In this document: positions 11,230 to 21,764 of the stretch, in pieces | Numbering within the stretch: position 1 is the first letter of the stretch | Layout of the letters: each line of letters starts with the position of its first letter | Origin: Seiridium cupressi | Lineage: Eukaryota; Ascomycota; Sordariomycetes; Amphisphaeriales; Sporocadaceae | DNA length: 64,000 nt | Assembly (NCBI GenBank): GCA_036674765.1 | Contig: JARVKI010000034.1 | Span: forward strand, 343,934-407,933 | Direction: 5' to 3' | The notes under the pieces: generated by a model | What the model was told of the DNA's origin: nothing | The model's input: only the letters and a program-made list of their open reading frames with translations | Database searches by the model: none | Position numbers and translations under genes: made by a program

Positions 11230-14200
11230 CCACCAGAAAAATTCCTATACGAAGTCACTAATCGTAATACCACCTCCGAAACCCCTCGACTTCGCGAAAA
11301 TATTTGTTACATATATATTGCTTTCTTGTTTCAATGCTATACGTCCAGATAGACGTCTTCTAATGTCATCAGCATCAGTGTGGCGTTGGAGGCTGGTATA
11401 TATAAAACCGAACCAAAGGTGGGTTTGGTTCCGGATGATGGTTGCATTATATTCATTTGATGCGCGCACGATACCAAAGAGGTCGGATCATGCTTCAAAA
11501 AGACTTTCTTAATGTTTTCGCGCCACGGCGACACAGGATCTGCAAACCAGGGTTGAGGTTGGTACAGGTCTGGTAGAAGGGCGGCATAGGAAGGGGAAGG
11601 CTGCCTTCGCTTTTTCGCTTTCCTGCGTTTTCTGGTTTTCACGGTCTGTTCTGTGTCTGTTACGAGCTTGGTTTCACATTGTCGGGGCTGCCTGTCGCTG
11701 GAAATGCGTCAAGACACCCTTGATGACGGTACGAACTGCGTAATGAGAGATGAAGGAAGGGCAAAGAGACGGAGTGTATTTATGGCATTAGAACTACACG
11801 GTGGCAGTCACCAACATCACAAATGACAAGCGAACAGCATTGGAAAACAAAATGCTGGTCAAGGCAGCCACCCCATGGTAATGTTTCAAGTGTGCCTGTT
11901 CTGAGATCCGACAGAAATCAACATCACTGTTGAGTCTTATGAACTCATGATAGAAGCAGAGAATCAATATTAAAGTCGGCATTTCAAATTTCAATGGACA
12001 AGCCCGTGTGATCACATAGATCGATCCAAGATTGAATGTAAATTGACGTTATAGTGTAAGATGCGACAATGTGGCATCGTTGCGCTCTCCCAAGCAAGTG
12101 CCACATAATACGAATCCACTCTTCATCAGTGAAGTTTAATTACCTGGCGTGTGACGCAGCCACAACGGATTTTCTTTTCCTTCTCGTGGGACGTTGCTCA
12201 GTCTCGACACGAACGAACAAACAATCGTTACACTCGACATCAAAATGCGAAGTCCTTCTATTTGATGGATTCCCCCAACTCCAAGCTGAAAGACCTCTTG
12301 GGGTTCTCCGCCTCTCATCTCACTTTCGTCCATCCTTCTTGTCTTACCTCGTACATTCAGAGGAGAACCCCAAAAATGAAACAAGGAATTGTTTTCAATT
12401 CTGGGCTTGTGCTTGCGTAACCCCATTTTCTGTTTCTCGGGCCTCGGCTGGTCGAAGCTGTTCTGGGCTCGTCCTTCTCCGGCAGGTCGCAGCAACTTGA
12501 TCCATAGTGCAATGAATTGTTCGGTAAGGCAAAGCCACAGTGGCCGGAACACTGGGAATAGTTCAGGGCTCAGCGAGTCCGACCGGGGTTTGATGACGGT
12601 TTCGGTGTATGGTGAACTGAGATAGACAAACAAGGAAGGATATTGGGAAGTCTGGACTCCAGACCGGAGTATTTGACTGGGGTGCAGTCATCGCCTTAAC
12701 AGCGAACTTTGATGCCCGCCGCCAATCCACTGAGGTCTGGGCAGCGAGTCCAGCTATTGTACTACAGCCCGTTGTCCAGAGTTACTTGTCCAACTTATAA
12801 GTCTTTTTGTTCAGGGTACAGCAAATCGACCCAGTGATCTCTAGGGTATAGACAACTTGGCTAAAATCAGGCTATTCGTCTAGTTGTGGGGTGTAGTCTG
12901 ATATTATAGACTTTGGTGGACTGTTCGTTCAACTTGACTGTGGACAATCCGAGTCTTTATGGTCAACTGAAAACATGGCTGCTATTTACATGCCAGTCAT
13001 ACGCGACGTCTCAACACCAGAATGAAAAAAAATTAAATTTTTTTATTTTTCTTTTTTCTAAATAATAATCCTTAATCAGCCAATGAGTTATAGATACTAC
13101 GCGGGTACAAAAATAAAAAGTAAAAACAATTTGTTCTCTGTTTCAAGTATTCTATCCAGCGCACCGAAATAGACCACAAACATAATCCTCAATCGCCGTA
13201 TAAATAACCCTTACGGAAAAAAAATAATGCAAAAATAAAAATAAAACTTCTTGTCAAATCTTCTCAATTTCTGGGTTTCGGAATTTCCTTCTGGGATGCC
13301 TGGCCTTCGGCAGCACATGACCAGAACAAGTGTAAAACATATATGGCATTCAGATTCATCTCGGCGTAAGGTCTAGAGATTCCAAGATAGATAGATTCCT
13401 CAATATGTCCTCAGCATTACATAGGTAAACATACTATACGTCACCTACACAATAATACCATCCTCGCCATACAATAAATCATCCACCGAGAACCATGGAA
13501 ATATAGGTAGACTAGAGATAGTCAAGAGAGGCATCACGACCGAGCACACCCTGATCGACTACCCTACAAACCCCATCGGATGCTGCTCCGCGTCCAATTG
13601 GCAAGTGCTTGTCCGGAACCTTTTCCTCGGTGGTCGGCCACCGGTCCCGAGTGTTGTCCTCATTCGTCCTACTAAGCATCTATCTCTTTCTCGGAAACCT
13701 TCCGCGATAGATCCTGTTGCGCTGTTGTTCGTAGTATGGGGATCTTCATTGCATTTGATGGAAGCTTTGGTCGTGTTGAGGATTACCTCTCCTCTAGCCG
13801 ATAGTTCTCACGCTCGGTTACGTATAATTATTTCTACGATAGGTGTGACTATCAGTTAATGATCGGGCAAGGATATGTGTCCTTTACAGCTTGTTGAGCG
13901 TCTGTCGACATATCTTGGTTAGGCCTGTACTACGAATGTAAGAAGTATGCGTCTTTAGAAGTGCCTGCCCGCCAGAGTAGATCACTCGTGGCGGGATCTT
14001 GACAAAGCAAGATGGTAGAGGCTTGAATAACAGAAAGGACTCAACATTAGGTATGATGACATTGCGTTATTAGATATTATTCATATTGTATCTGTTTGAT
14101 TTCCGATGCTTCCCATCTTGAGACTTGATGTACTGGTCAAGCGAGTGAGCATGGAGCCGAGCTGGATTTTCATTCTCGACTCTGGTTTTATATGACCACG

Positions 14201-14570
14201 GTGAACGTATCCAACTTGTCAAATTGACCACGGGCTCTTTGAGAGGACGGCCCATTGGCCAGCTTCACAATCAGTATACACAAAGCGCTGGGATATGAGC
14301 GAGTGACGTCCATTTCCGGAACGCGGTCCATGAAATGGATGATTTCGATGAGTTTGGGATTTCAACCACCCCAAATGATTCTCGCACGTTGCATTGATCG
14401 AGGCAATCATATGCGTGCAAGAAGCCTCATCCTGTTCAGACTCCCCACCAATGCCAGACATGCTCCGGATCGGTTTTGTATGGCTTCCATTTCCACCTGG
14501 ACGTTATACAAGCGAGCGACGTAAGAGGAGATCAAAGGTCGTATTTCAGACATTTCAAATGGCAAACCTT
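11230..14570. other. Intergenic gap with an AT-rich core
   Basis: The gap lies between the plus-strand ABC transporter and the minus-strand ceramide synthase, so both genes end into it. The open frames at 12.07-12.63 kb on the two strands overlap each other and do not look like proteins. Bases 13021-13260 are strongly A/T-rich with long A and T runs. I see no gene, RNA gene or transposon here. Confidence 0.6.
13021..13260. repeat. AT-rich low-complexity stretch
   Basis: Runs of A followed by runs of T, then many AAAAATAAAA-like words, make this the most A/T-rich stretch of the left half. It may be a 3' flank, a replication-associated AT-rich element or a remnant of repeat-induced point mutation. 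No coding potential is visible. Confidence 0.6.
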
Positions 14571-16099
14571 TTACCTAGAGCTTTTCGCGTTACCATTCAC
14601 CTTGACAGCTCCATTGGTGGCAACGCCGTTAGAGCCTTTCACCCGCAGCGGCGTCTGCTCACTCTTCTCCGTCAATCGCTTCAGCTCCTCCTTCTTCCTC
14701 TCGGTTTCCTCGAGCAACTCAAGCTCGCTATCGTCGGCCTCGGATCGGTCATCCTGGGCGACATTGTGGAAGACGAATCGGTATGCGATGCGTATGATGA
14801 AGAAAAGCCAGAAGAGATTCAGCGCCTGCAGCGCCGATAGCAGACCGCCAGCGATGACCTGACTAAGGCGGCACTTGTATTGCTGCGTCTCCCAGTTGAG
14901 CTCGAAAGGACCGACCGTGGTGAACTCGGTCAGGATAGACCAGAGGATCTTGAGGTTTAGATAGTGGCGCAGGTAGACCCACGCGCAGACGAAGAAGGCG
15001 AAGTAGGGGCCCATGATGGAGCTGTCGACGTAGTTCAGGGATTTGGAAGTCTGAAAACTCTCCACGTCAGCAACATTGCTCCGTTTCTTGCAGCATGGGT
15101 CCAGGATCGAAGGGGGAATTTTTTACTCACAGCCAAGAAGAAGTCACTGATATCGTGTGTAATGTAAACCGCGAGACCCATATAGGTGAAATGGAATCTA
15201 TAGCTCAGCGCGATGAGGGTGAGGCTGACAATATGATGGCCAACCAGTTCTTTGAAGTCCTTGCGCCGCTCTTCCAAACCAAGAAGCAGCACGATGGCTT
15301 GCTGTGCCCAGTAGGCACCTTGAAACAAGTAGTAGAATTTGAAGTAGGCCTCGAGCGTCTTGTGCGGGAAGTCTTCATACATGCCTCGAGTATTGAAAAA
15401 CCAGACGGGCGTGCGGCTCATGACATAGACACCGGCGGGGCCCAGAACGGCGAAATAGATGGCTGTGTACATCTGCTCCATGAAACGAGCCTGTTTGCCA
15501 CGAGTCCTGAGGCCCGAGTAAATGGCCAAAGGTCGCAGCAGCTCCTGCATGATGAACTCACGCGTGAACGACAGCACTACAATGTAGAAGCCGACGAAGG
15601 CGATATCCCAGAGACCCTTGCCATACTGGTGCGGTGTATCGGGAGCAGCGCCGCCCTCGAGCGGAAGCTGGTAGGAGAGGAAGATGAAGTGATGAATCGG
15701 GTTCGTCTCGGTCGGGTTGACGGCAAAGAGGGCACCAAAGACCAGGAGCAGCACCAAAGGCAGGGTCCAGGTGTGCTTGACCGAGTAGCGCAAGATGCGG
15801 CGCACGACGGAGCGCGCCTTCCTGCGCTTGGAGTGCTTCTTGACCCCGGCGTCCTTCTCCGAGAGGTGGCGTACGTCGCCGTTGATGGAGGCCGAAGAGT
15901 GCGAGGAGGACGGGGGAGAGGGGTCGTGGATGCTCGCGAGGCCGGTTCCTAGACTTGGGGCGCCTGTGTCGCCGGCGCGGATGTCCTGGCCCAGGGCGCT
16001 CGACTTTCTGCGTCGACGCACTGGGTTGCTGTCGGTAGCCGTGGAGAACTGGCCGGCCGCGGTGTTGAGTGCGGGAAAGGGTTCCGAGTCGCCTGCCAT
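14571..16099 (-). CDS. lag1: Ceramide synthase, LAG1/LAC1 family (TLC domain)
   Basis: Exons are 16099-15131 and 15050-14571, joined across an 81-nt intron (GTGAGT...CAG), giving 482 residues. The enzyme N-acylates sphingoid bases with fatty acyl-CoA in the ER membrane to make (dihydro)ceramide. The first about 110 residues are hydrophilic and basic. A multi-span TLC domain follows (about 165-430). It carries the Lag motif: paired His at 288-289 (GHHIVSL) and HD at 315-316 (HDISDFF), interrupted by the intron directly after residue 323. The tail is charged and ends in KSSR, short of a clear KKXX ER-retrieval motif. Fungi usually have two paralogues of different acyl-chain preference (LagA/BarA type), and I cannot say which one this is. 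Large plus-strand ORFs over this gene are its antisense shadows. Confidence 0.95.
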
Positions 16100-17621
16100 T
16101 TTGGAGTTTGCTTTTGGGATCGGAGATGGTCTCAGCAGAAGACAAAACGGTGTCGCTCGTTAAACTTTGGGCGGTCCAGGTTGGTCCAGGTTGCCGTCGA
16201 GCCACCAGATGTATGCAGCAGGTGCAAGGCGCGAAGGATCAGGGGGGCGCAGCCAAGTCGTTCTCTTGTCAGAATGGTATCGTCCCTTCGGAAGAGAAGA
16301 TTGCCTAGATGCTAAAGGAGTGAAGTCATCCAAGGATTTTCACCAGAGAGACGCGAGACCGACGGTGGTGAGGTTGCAGAATGTATGTAGCGTGTGTAAA
16401 TAGGGATATTTTTGTCAGACTTATTTCGGTCCCCATGCGAAAAGCATTTAGCGGGACTGGACCCTGCTTTTTCACCTCTGCTGCTGCCGGAGCGGACGGG
16501 CCCCTTGTGCTCGAAATTTACGCGGTCCGCGGATAGCCAGTCGCCAATGCTAATGTAATGAAAAGAATCCAATTTCCTTGCTGATCAATTTGCTCCACGG
16601 CCACCATCCATCTATTCCAGAGGGAAACTCGTGAGGTATATCTCCCGGTCGTACCGCGCAAACCGTCTGATGTCAGATTCCATCGCCCATCTTTGCTCAT
16701 GGTGACGCCATGCTGCACCGCATTGGCATCGGTATTGGACTGGAATTGCCAGCCGCAACGCCCTGGGGCCGAGGTGACTGCAGTGTAACGCATACCCTCG
16801 CAAAACGTCGCATGTGGATCCAGACCCATGGAGACCGCGGGCCCCATTGCAGTATTTAGTCATGCTTGGAAAATAGGGGTTCAATCTAACTATCGTCAAG
16901 ACCAATTCGAGACGATGCAATGAGCACATGAGTCAAAGAGAAAGAACAAAACCGAAAGGAAGTACAACTTTACTTCAAGCTTGAATACCTATACCTACTT
17001 CAGATGTGATCCACCCTCCTTGAGTGGCTATAATCACACCAAGCACAGTTTTGGCAAGACAACCATGCAATATAACACATTCTTGGACGCGGTCCATCCA
17101 GACGCGTCACCAATACATCTCCATCGACTACAAACAGGAGCGAGTGGTTTGAACTTTTACTTTATTGATTCATCTGCTCATAGCAGGTCGTCGCTCATAA
17201 GTGAGAAGCAGGAACAACTTTGTCCAAAACAGCCACATAAGTGTGTGGCCATTGGCATAGCAATCCCGAACCAGAATGGAAATTCCGTCGCTCATCGCTC
17301 CTAACATTGCTCAAAGCTCCTGCTCGTGACCATATTGCCGCCAACGTATCTCTGTTTAGCACCGCTCTCCCATAATATCGTGATATGTACACGTGTCAGC
17401 CACCCTGGGCCTTGATATGACGGTGTAGTATGTGATCACACGATCGTGATAGGAAACTCCCCCATGTATAATATACAATCCATTTTCCGTAATGCCTGCT
17501 TCTAAATTTGATGCAATATCCCGAATACAAGCCATTGTGACCGCTTGAGAACCATGATACCAAAGCGCCGCGCTAAAGAACAATTCTGAAAGGACAACTC
17601 AACTACCCGCCGGCCTGGGAT
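16100..17621. other. Intergenic region, upstream of lag1 and downstream of palH
   Basis: The region holds the promoter of the minus-strand ceramide synthase (just above 16.1 kb) and the 3' flank of the minus-strand palH gene. The only open frames are short and overlapping. No RNA gene or repeat was recognised. Confidence 0.55.
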
Positions 17622-19931
17622 TTATGGCTGCGAGGGACGATCTTGGAAGACGTCGTCCACTGCCCGCCTTGGAGCCGATGGAGACAAAGGGGAAACGGGT
17701 GGCGCGTTCCCCACGTTTTCTCCGGGCCGTGTTCGAGGTGAGACCGGTGAGACAGGGGAGCCAAGACTATCTTGCCTCCACGTTCTCAGTTGGAAGGTAT
17801 CCGTCCTGGACGTGGGGCTAAGCATTGGCCTCGATGAATTTGAACCGTTGCTGTTGCTACGGATGTTCAACGGTGAAAGCACTGTTGTTGCGGCCGGATT
17901 ATTGGCGTTCCTCCGGCCCGTTATCGTCGGCTCGATATTAACACCAAGTTGCTGAGAGCTAGCAGCAGCTTCGCGCTCCTCTTCTTCCAAAACTTGTGCA
18001 AGTGCTGCACCTCGTCGAGGCGGTGGAGGGATCACAACTACTTCCAGGCTCTCTGTGTCGGGAGTTGGCCGCATCTTCTCTCGAATCCTTTCGGCCTGAG
18101 TGGCTGCGAAATCTTCAAACCGGTCTCTGATATCCCACCAACCTCGGCTCTCGTACTCGCGTCGAGGGGGTTGGGGCTTCTGCGTGTGAGGCGCCACTTC
18201 AGCGGGCGGGGCATTCGCGCAATTCTTCATCCCGAGACGGGATCGCAAGCCCTGCGGCTTCGGTCCTGGTCCTGTTGGAGCAGTGGGTTCTACCGAAACC
18301 TCATTCGACTCAGCAGTACCAGTGGGACTGCTGCGCACATCCGATGAAACCCTGCTGTTGCTCCTAGAAATTGGGCGTTCATCCGTTGTCCTGGAGGTGG
18401 ATTCCGTCAATGGCTGATAACGCACGGCATAAACCGTGCTGTCGGCACTTGCTGTGTCTGTCCTGCTAGGAGGGGTAACCGCCGGCGGCGGACGCGATAT
18501 CCATAGCGGTGGTTGTAGGAAGCGGTTTGCGGGTCTTCCTGTAGCTGGGACAGTCTCGTTGGTTTGCAGCTCCTTGTCATCCCCATTGCTGTTGGACCTC
18601 GACATGTAACGGCTAGCAATTGAAGACATTGCTGGCCACATATTACTACGCCCTGTAGACGAGGTTCTTACACTCTTCGCGTGTCCACTTTCACCACCAT
18701 CTTCGTCGTCGCCCGTTTTCTTCGTCCTTCGCCTCCTGGGCCATGTGAACTCCGTGCCAGGTCCATCCATCATCTCGTCTCCATCGAAGACTTCCCGTCC
18801 AAGTATTCCATCCTTCTTCTCTTCTCTTTCCAGGGCTTCGATACGCTCAACCCACTCCCAGACGATGACGCTTGCTGCTGCTGCTCCAACCCATCGTACA
18901 TAGTCACCCCAGCCCGTGAAGTCCGGCTTGGAAATATCCAGGATGAAGAAGACGACCGGCACAAGAATAGATACTATGGAAAGCATGGCGACCAGGCTGA
19001 TGTTCCTCATCAATGGATGGTAATATGCATACCGCTTCTTCATGAAACTGTAGTAGATGACCCACGCGGCATAGAGAAGTCCCAAAGAAAGTTGGAACAG
19101 GTAGCTCAGGGCCGGTACCGCGTCAGTGAAGTTGCTGGGCCTGACATTGCCTGGCCCATCGTAAAGGAAGCTATTAAGAGCACCGAACACAACGTCCAAA
19201 GTGATGAGAGAAAAGGCGGTCCACTTGATAATCACCTTTTCGCGCTGACGTGGGAATAGGCGGATGAGAGTCTGAGCCTGCGCGAGCCACAAGAATGTGT
19301 CGGAGATGAGTCGGATGACCTTCAGTTGTGTTCCGTCCAGCACTTCATTCTGGAGTACCGAGGCGTTCTGGATTCCTGTGGCATATTGGTCCTCTGCCAC
19401 TCGAAAGGTGTCGGCCGTAGCGATAGTCAGAGATATGGCGACCGTCAAAGCTGCGACCTTCTGAAGCCATGGCCGTCCACCAATGCTCGTCCCACTAGAT
19501 GGCCCATTGGTAAATCCCCGTCTTCCTAGCACAACCACGCCACCATCCAGGGAAGACCTTGGCGCGATGAAGAGCATGATGACCAGAGTGTAAGAAATGA
19601 TTGTTGTCGCAGCAAGCGCATAGCATTGCGGAAATGTCGATGCGTAGAATGGATCGCGAAAATCGGAAAATTGGGGATCAGAGGTCCCCGTCGTTGTTGA
19701 AGTCGTCTCGTCGATACTGACCGCATTATTTCCAATGATGGCCGGTTTCAACGTGACAGAGTCAGTAGTACAAGCAGGTTGGAAGACCGCATCGGCAGCC
19801 AGCGTGATGGTTTCTCCATTGCCCAGGGTCAAGACACCATTTGCGGGAAGCTCAAAGGACGAGCAACCAGCCAAGGGGTCTGACCTTGGTACGTTGACCG
19901 CGGTCGCGCTCCATAAGTGCCGTGCCTCCAT
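17622..19931 (-). CDS. palH: PalH/Rim21 alkaline-pH sensor (7TM)
   Basis: A single open frame of 769 residues without introns. PalH/Rim21 is the plasma-membrane receptor of the Pal/Rim pathway. With PalF, PalI and ESCRT it triggers proteolytic activation of the transcription factor PacC/Rim101 at alkaline pH. The N-terminal about 100 residues are extracellular-like with two or three Cys. Seven hydrophobic spans follow at about 104-128, 156-176, 206-227, 233-257, 272-297, 303-333 and 345-367. After them comes a long Ser/Thr/Pro/Arg-rich cytoplasmic tail (about 370-769), where the arrestin-like PalF binds in known homologues. The length and the layout of seven spans plus a disordered tail match the family. 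The start was chosen as the first ATG of a frame whose N-terminus is free of stops. Confidence 0.92.
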   Translation of the reverse strand: MEARHLWSATAVNVPRSDPLAGCSSFELPANGVLTLGNGETITLAADAVFQPACTTDSVTLKPAIIGNNAVSIDETTSTTTGTSDPQFSDFRDPFYASTFPQCYALAATTIISYTLVIMLFIAPRSSLDGGVVVLGRRGFTNGPSSGTSIGGRPWLQKVAALTVAISLTIATADTFRVAEDQYATGIQNASVLQNEVLDGTQLKVIRLISDTFLWLAQAQTLIRLFPRQREKVIIKWTAFSLITLDVVFGALNSFLYDGPGNVRPSNFTDAVPALSYLFQLSLGLLYAAWVIYYSFMKKRYAYYHPLMRNISLVAMLSIVSILVPVVFFILDISKPDFTGWGDYVRWVGAAAASVIVWEWVERIEALEREEKKDGILGREVFDGDEMMDGPGTEFTWPRRRRTKKTGDDEDGGESGHAKSVRTSSTGRSNMWPAMSSIASRYMSRSNSNGDDKELQTNETVPATGRPANRFLQPPLWISRPPPAVTPPSRTDTASADSTVYAVRYQPLTESTSRTTDERPISRSNSRVSSDVRSSPTGTAESNEVSVEPTAPTGPGPKPQGLRSRLGMKNCANAPPAEVAPHTQKPQPPRREYESRGWWDIRDRFEDFAATQAERIREKMRPTPDTESLEVVVIPPPPRRGAALAQVLEEEEREAAASSQQLGVNIEPTITGRRNANNPAATTVLSPLNIRSNSNGSNSSRPMLSPTSRTDTFQLRTWRQDSLGSPVSPVSPRTRPGENVGNAPPVSPLSPSAPRRAVDDVFQDRPSQP

Positions 19932-20353
19932 TTTGACTGTAGGGAGCGGCCAGCCGCTGGGCGACGACGGGAATGCGGTGGCTACACTAGCTTGAGGCGT
20001 TCGCCATGAGACGTCGGGGCCCTTCGAGGGCGATATGCCGCAGGTGGTCGTCGATTATAGACAAATGATCGAGTGTCGTCGAGTAGGGGTTCGGGGGCCG
20101 ATCGAGTATCACGCGCTATTTCCCAGCCCTCACAAAAGCCCGTGACAGGGCAGTATTCGACATGCACAGCGTGCTGGTTACAGTCGGGCTCCCGTTTAGT
20201 CCAATCAAATTCCTGTCGTCGCGAATAGTTGTCCAAAGTGCGGTGTTGGCGATCGCTTTACACGGCGGGGATGAAGTTCAAAGTATGGCGAGTTGGAAAG
20301 TCTGGGCGCCGAGAGATTCTTGGGAACAAGGAAAGCAGATATGGGGCACTAGA

Positions 20354-20393
20354 TGGGGGGGATACGCCTGGAGTGGGGGGGATACGCCTGGAG
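20354..20393 (+). repeat. Perfect 20-bp tandem duplication
   Basis: The unit TGGGGGGGATACGCCTGGAG is present twice head to tail without mismatch, at 20354-20373 and 20374-20393. It lies about 420 bases upstream of the palH start codon and could duplicate a factor-binding site in that promoter. A recent slippage duplication of no effect is equally possible. Confidence 0.85.
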
Positions 20394-20867
20394 CCACTGA
20401 AAAGCAAGCCCGACGCTGCAGCGGGAGAAAACGGTGCTAAAGCAAGGCCCTGCTAAAGTTGTCGGGTCCTAACCGTGCACGCCGTGGTGATCTGATGGTG
20501 CTTTGGGTGTAGGGAAGCCCGGGGATTGAGTGGCAGTGACCACAAGCGCTAACCCATAAGGGGGGAATAGCATCTGACCTTAAGGTTTGGTGGTGTGTAA
20601 ACCGTGAGCTAGGATGCAGTTGGGTCGGGGTGTCGGGGTGACGCTGGTGGCGCAGATGAAATTGATCCTTTCTGGGACTCGACTACCACTAGTACTGGAT
20701 AGCAGAGACCATAGTTCTGCATGGAGGAGACTGGCGCATCTCTGCTTGCGTAGCACGCGCGCGCATTGAGCCGCGATGCTTCTTCTATGGCGCCGGTCCT
20801 GTGTCTGCTTTGACGTCTCGAATTGGTTTTGAAATGCTGGGCTAGGAAATGGTCAAGTGTGTGGAGT

Positions 20868-21764
20868 TCAGCACGCATGGGTACATTGCATCGAGCCAAC
20901 GTGCATAGACCGTGGCAACACGGTGGTGCTCGGGACGACTCGTGCTGCTTCGACGATTGGGGGCCCTTGTCGCATAGTGAGTAGCACACGAGCTTCCAGG
21001 TGGGCACGGGGATGAATGTGTTTAGTATTATTGATGCCCATTGACTCGCGTCGTGTGGGCCATTCCGGTGGGCAATAATACAAATGAAGTTCCGTTATGT
21101 TACAATCCGTATCTGGCCAGTCTGGCCCGAGACACCTGCCCTCGAATTGATCTGCAGCCTTTGACGAGCAGTTGTCAATGATAACTTCTGAACGAAGGTC
21201 GGATCTGACGGCACGCGGAATTACACTCTTGCAGCCGGATGATGTCTTTCGATTAAGCTTAATGCAGGTCTTGCGGGAGGCGTTCTGACAGTACACGACC
21301 TGCCCATCATGGCAGCCTAGCAAGAATGGCGACTGCAACCCGGAGGAAGACATGTGCGAGACACTGTGGTGCAAGCCCATTCTCCGCGATACGGGAGCGA
21401 CATTGGCCAGGAAAGGGTCTCGCTCGCCGTGCAGCAGCGAGGTGGACATGTCTACTAAATTTGGGAGTTCCCCCCGACCAATCGACGGTGGGTTGCCGTG
21501 GAGGGGATAGCACATGCTAAGAAGGTAAATGATACAACGTGGCCGTTCCCCCGAATGATATCCGAGGATTGCAGCCCAGCTGAGGATCCTGATGAGGGCG
21601 GCGGAAGGAGCATCCGTGAAAAACAACAATGAATCGAAACAAATGACTTTCGGGGATGAACCGCGACCTCTCTCCACAGCTGTTGCGAGCTGAAACCTTC
21701 CCAGCTCGAGGTATGCGATAGCCGGGGGCCATAGCTCTCGAGGAACTTGCCGGCGCGCATTCAA
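20868..21764 (-). CDS. Doubtful 298-codon open frame
   Basis: An uninterrupted frame of 298 codons starts at an ATG (21764). A frame this long is uncommon by chance. However, the translation is rich in Cys, His, Arg and Ser and has no recognisable domain, signal peptide or membrane span. Two other frames on the same strand are open over parts of it. There is no recognisable intron or neighbouring partner gene. It could be a lineage-specific orphan gene, but a chance ORF is more likely. Confidence 0.13.
   Translation of the reverse strand: MNARRQVPRELWPPAIAYLELGRFQLATAVERGRGSSPKVICFDSLLFFTDAPSAALIRILSWAAILGYHSGERPRCIIYLLSMCYPLHGNPPSIGRGELPNLVDMSTSLLHGERDPFLANVAPVSRRMGLHHSVSHMSSSGLQSPFLLGCHDGQVVYCQNASRKTCIKLNRKTSSGCKSVIPRAVRSDLRSEVIIDNCSSKAADQFEGRCLGPDWPDTDCNITELHLYYCPPEWPTRRESMGINNTKHIHPRAHLEARVLLTMRQGPPIVEAARVVPSTTVLPRSMHVGSMQCTHAC

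Noticed and set aside
12069..12633. Overlapping 143- and 165-codon frames on opposite strands
   Set aside because: Neither has domains, introns or protein-like composition, and they overlap each other.
15095..15952. 285-codon plus-strand frame (also 14394-14840 and 15795-16163)
   Set aside because: It lies antisense to the ceramide synthase exons, whose minus-strand translation shows the Lag motif and membrane spans. The plus-strand translations are shadows.
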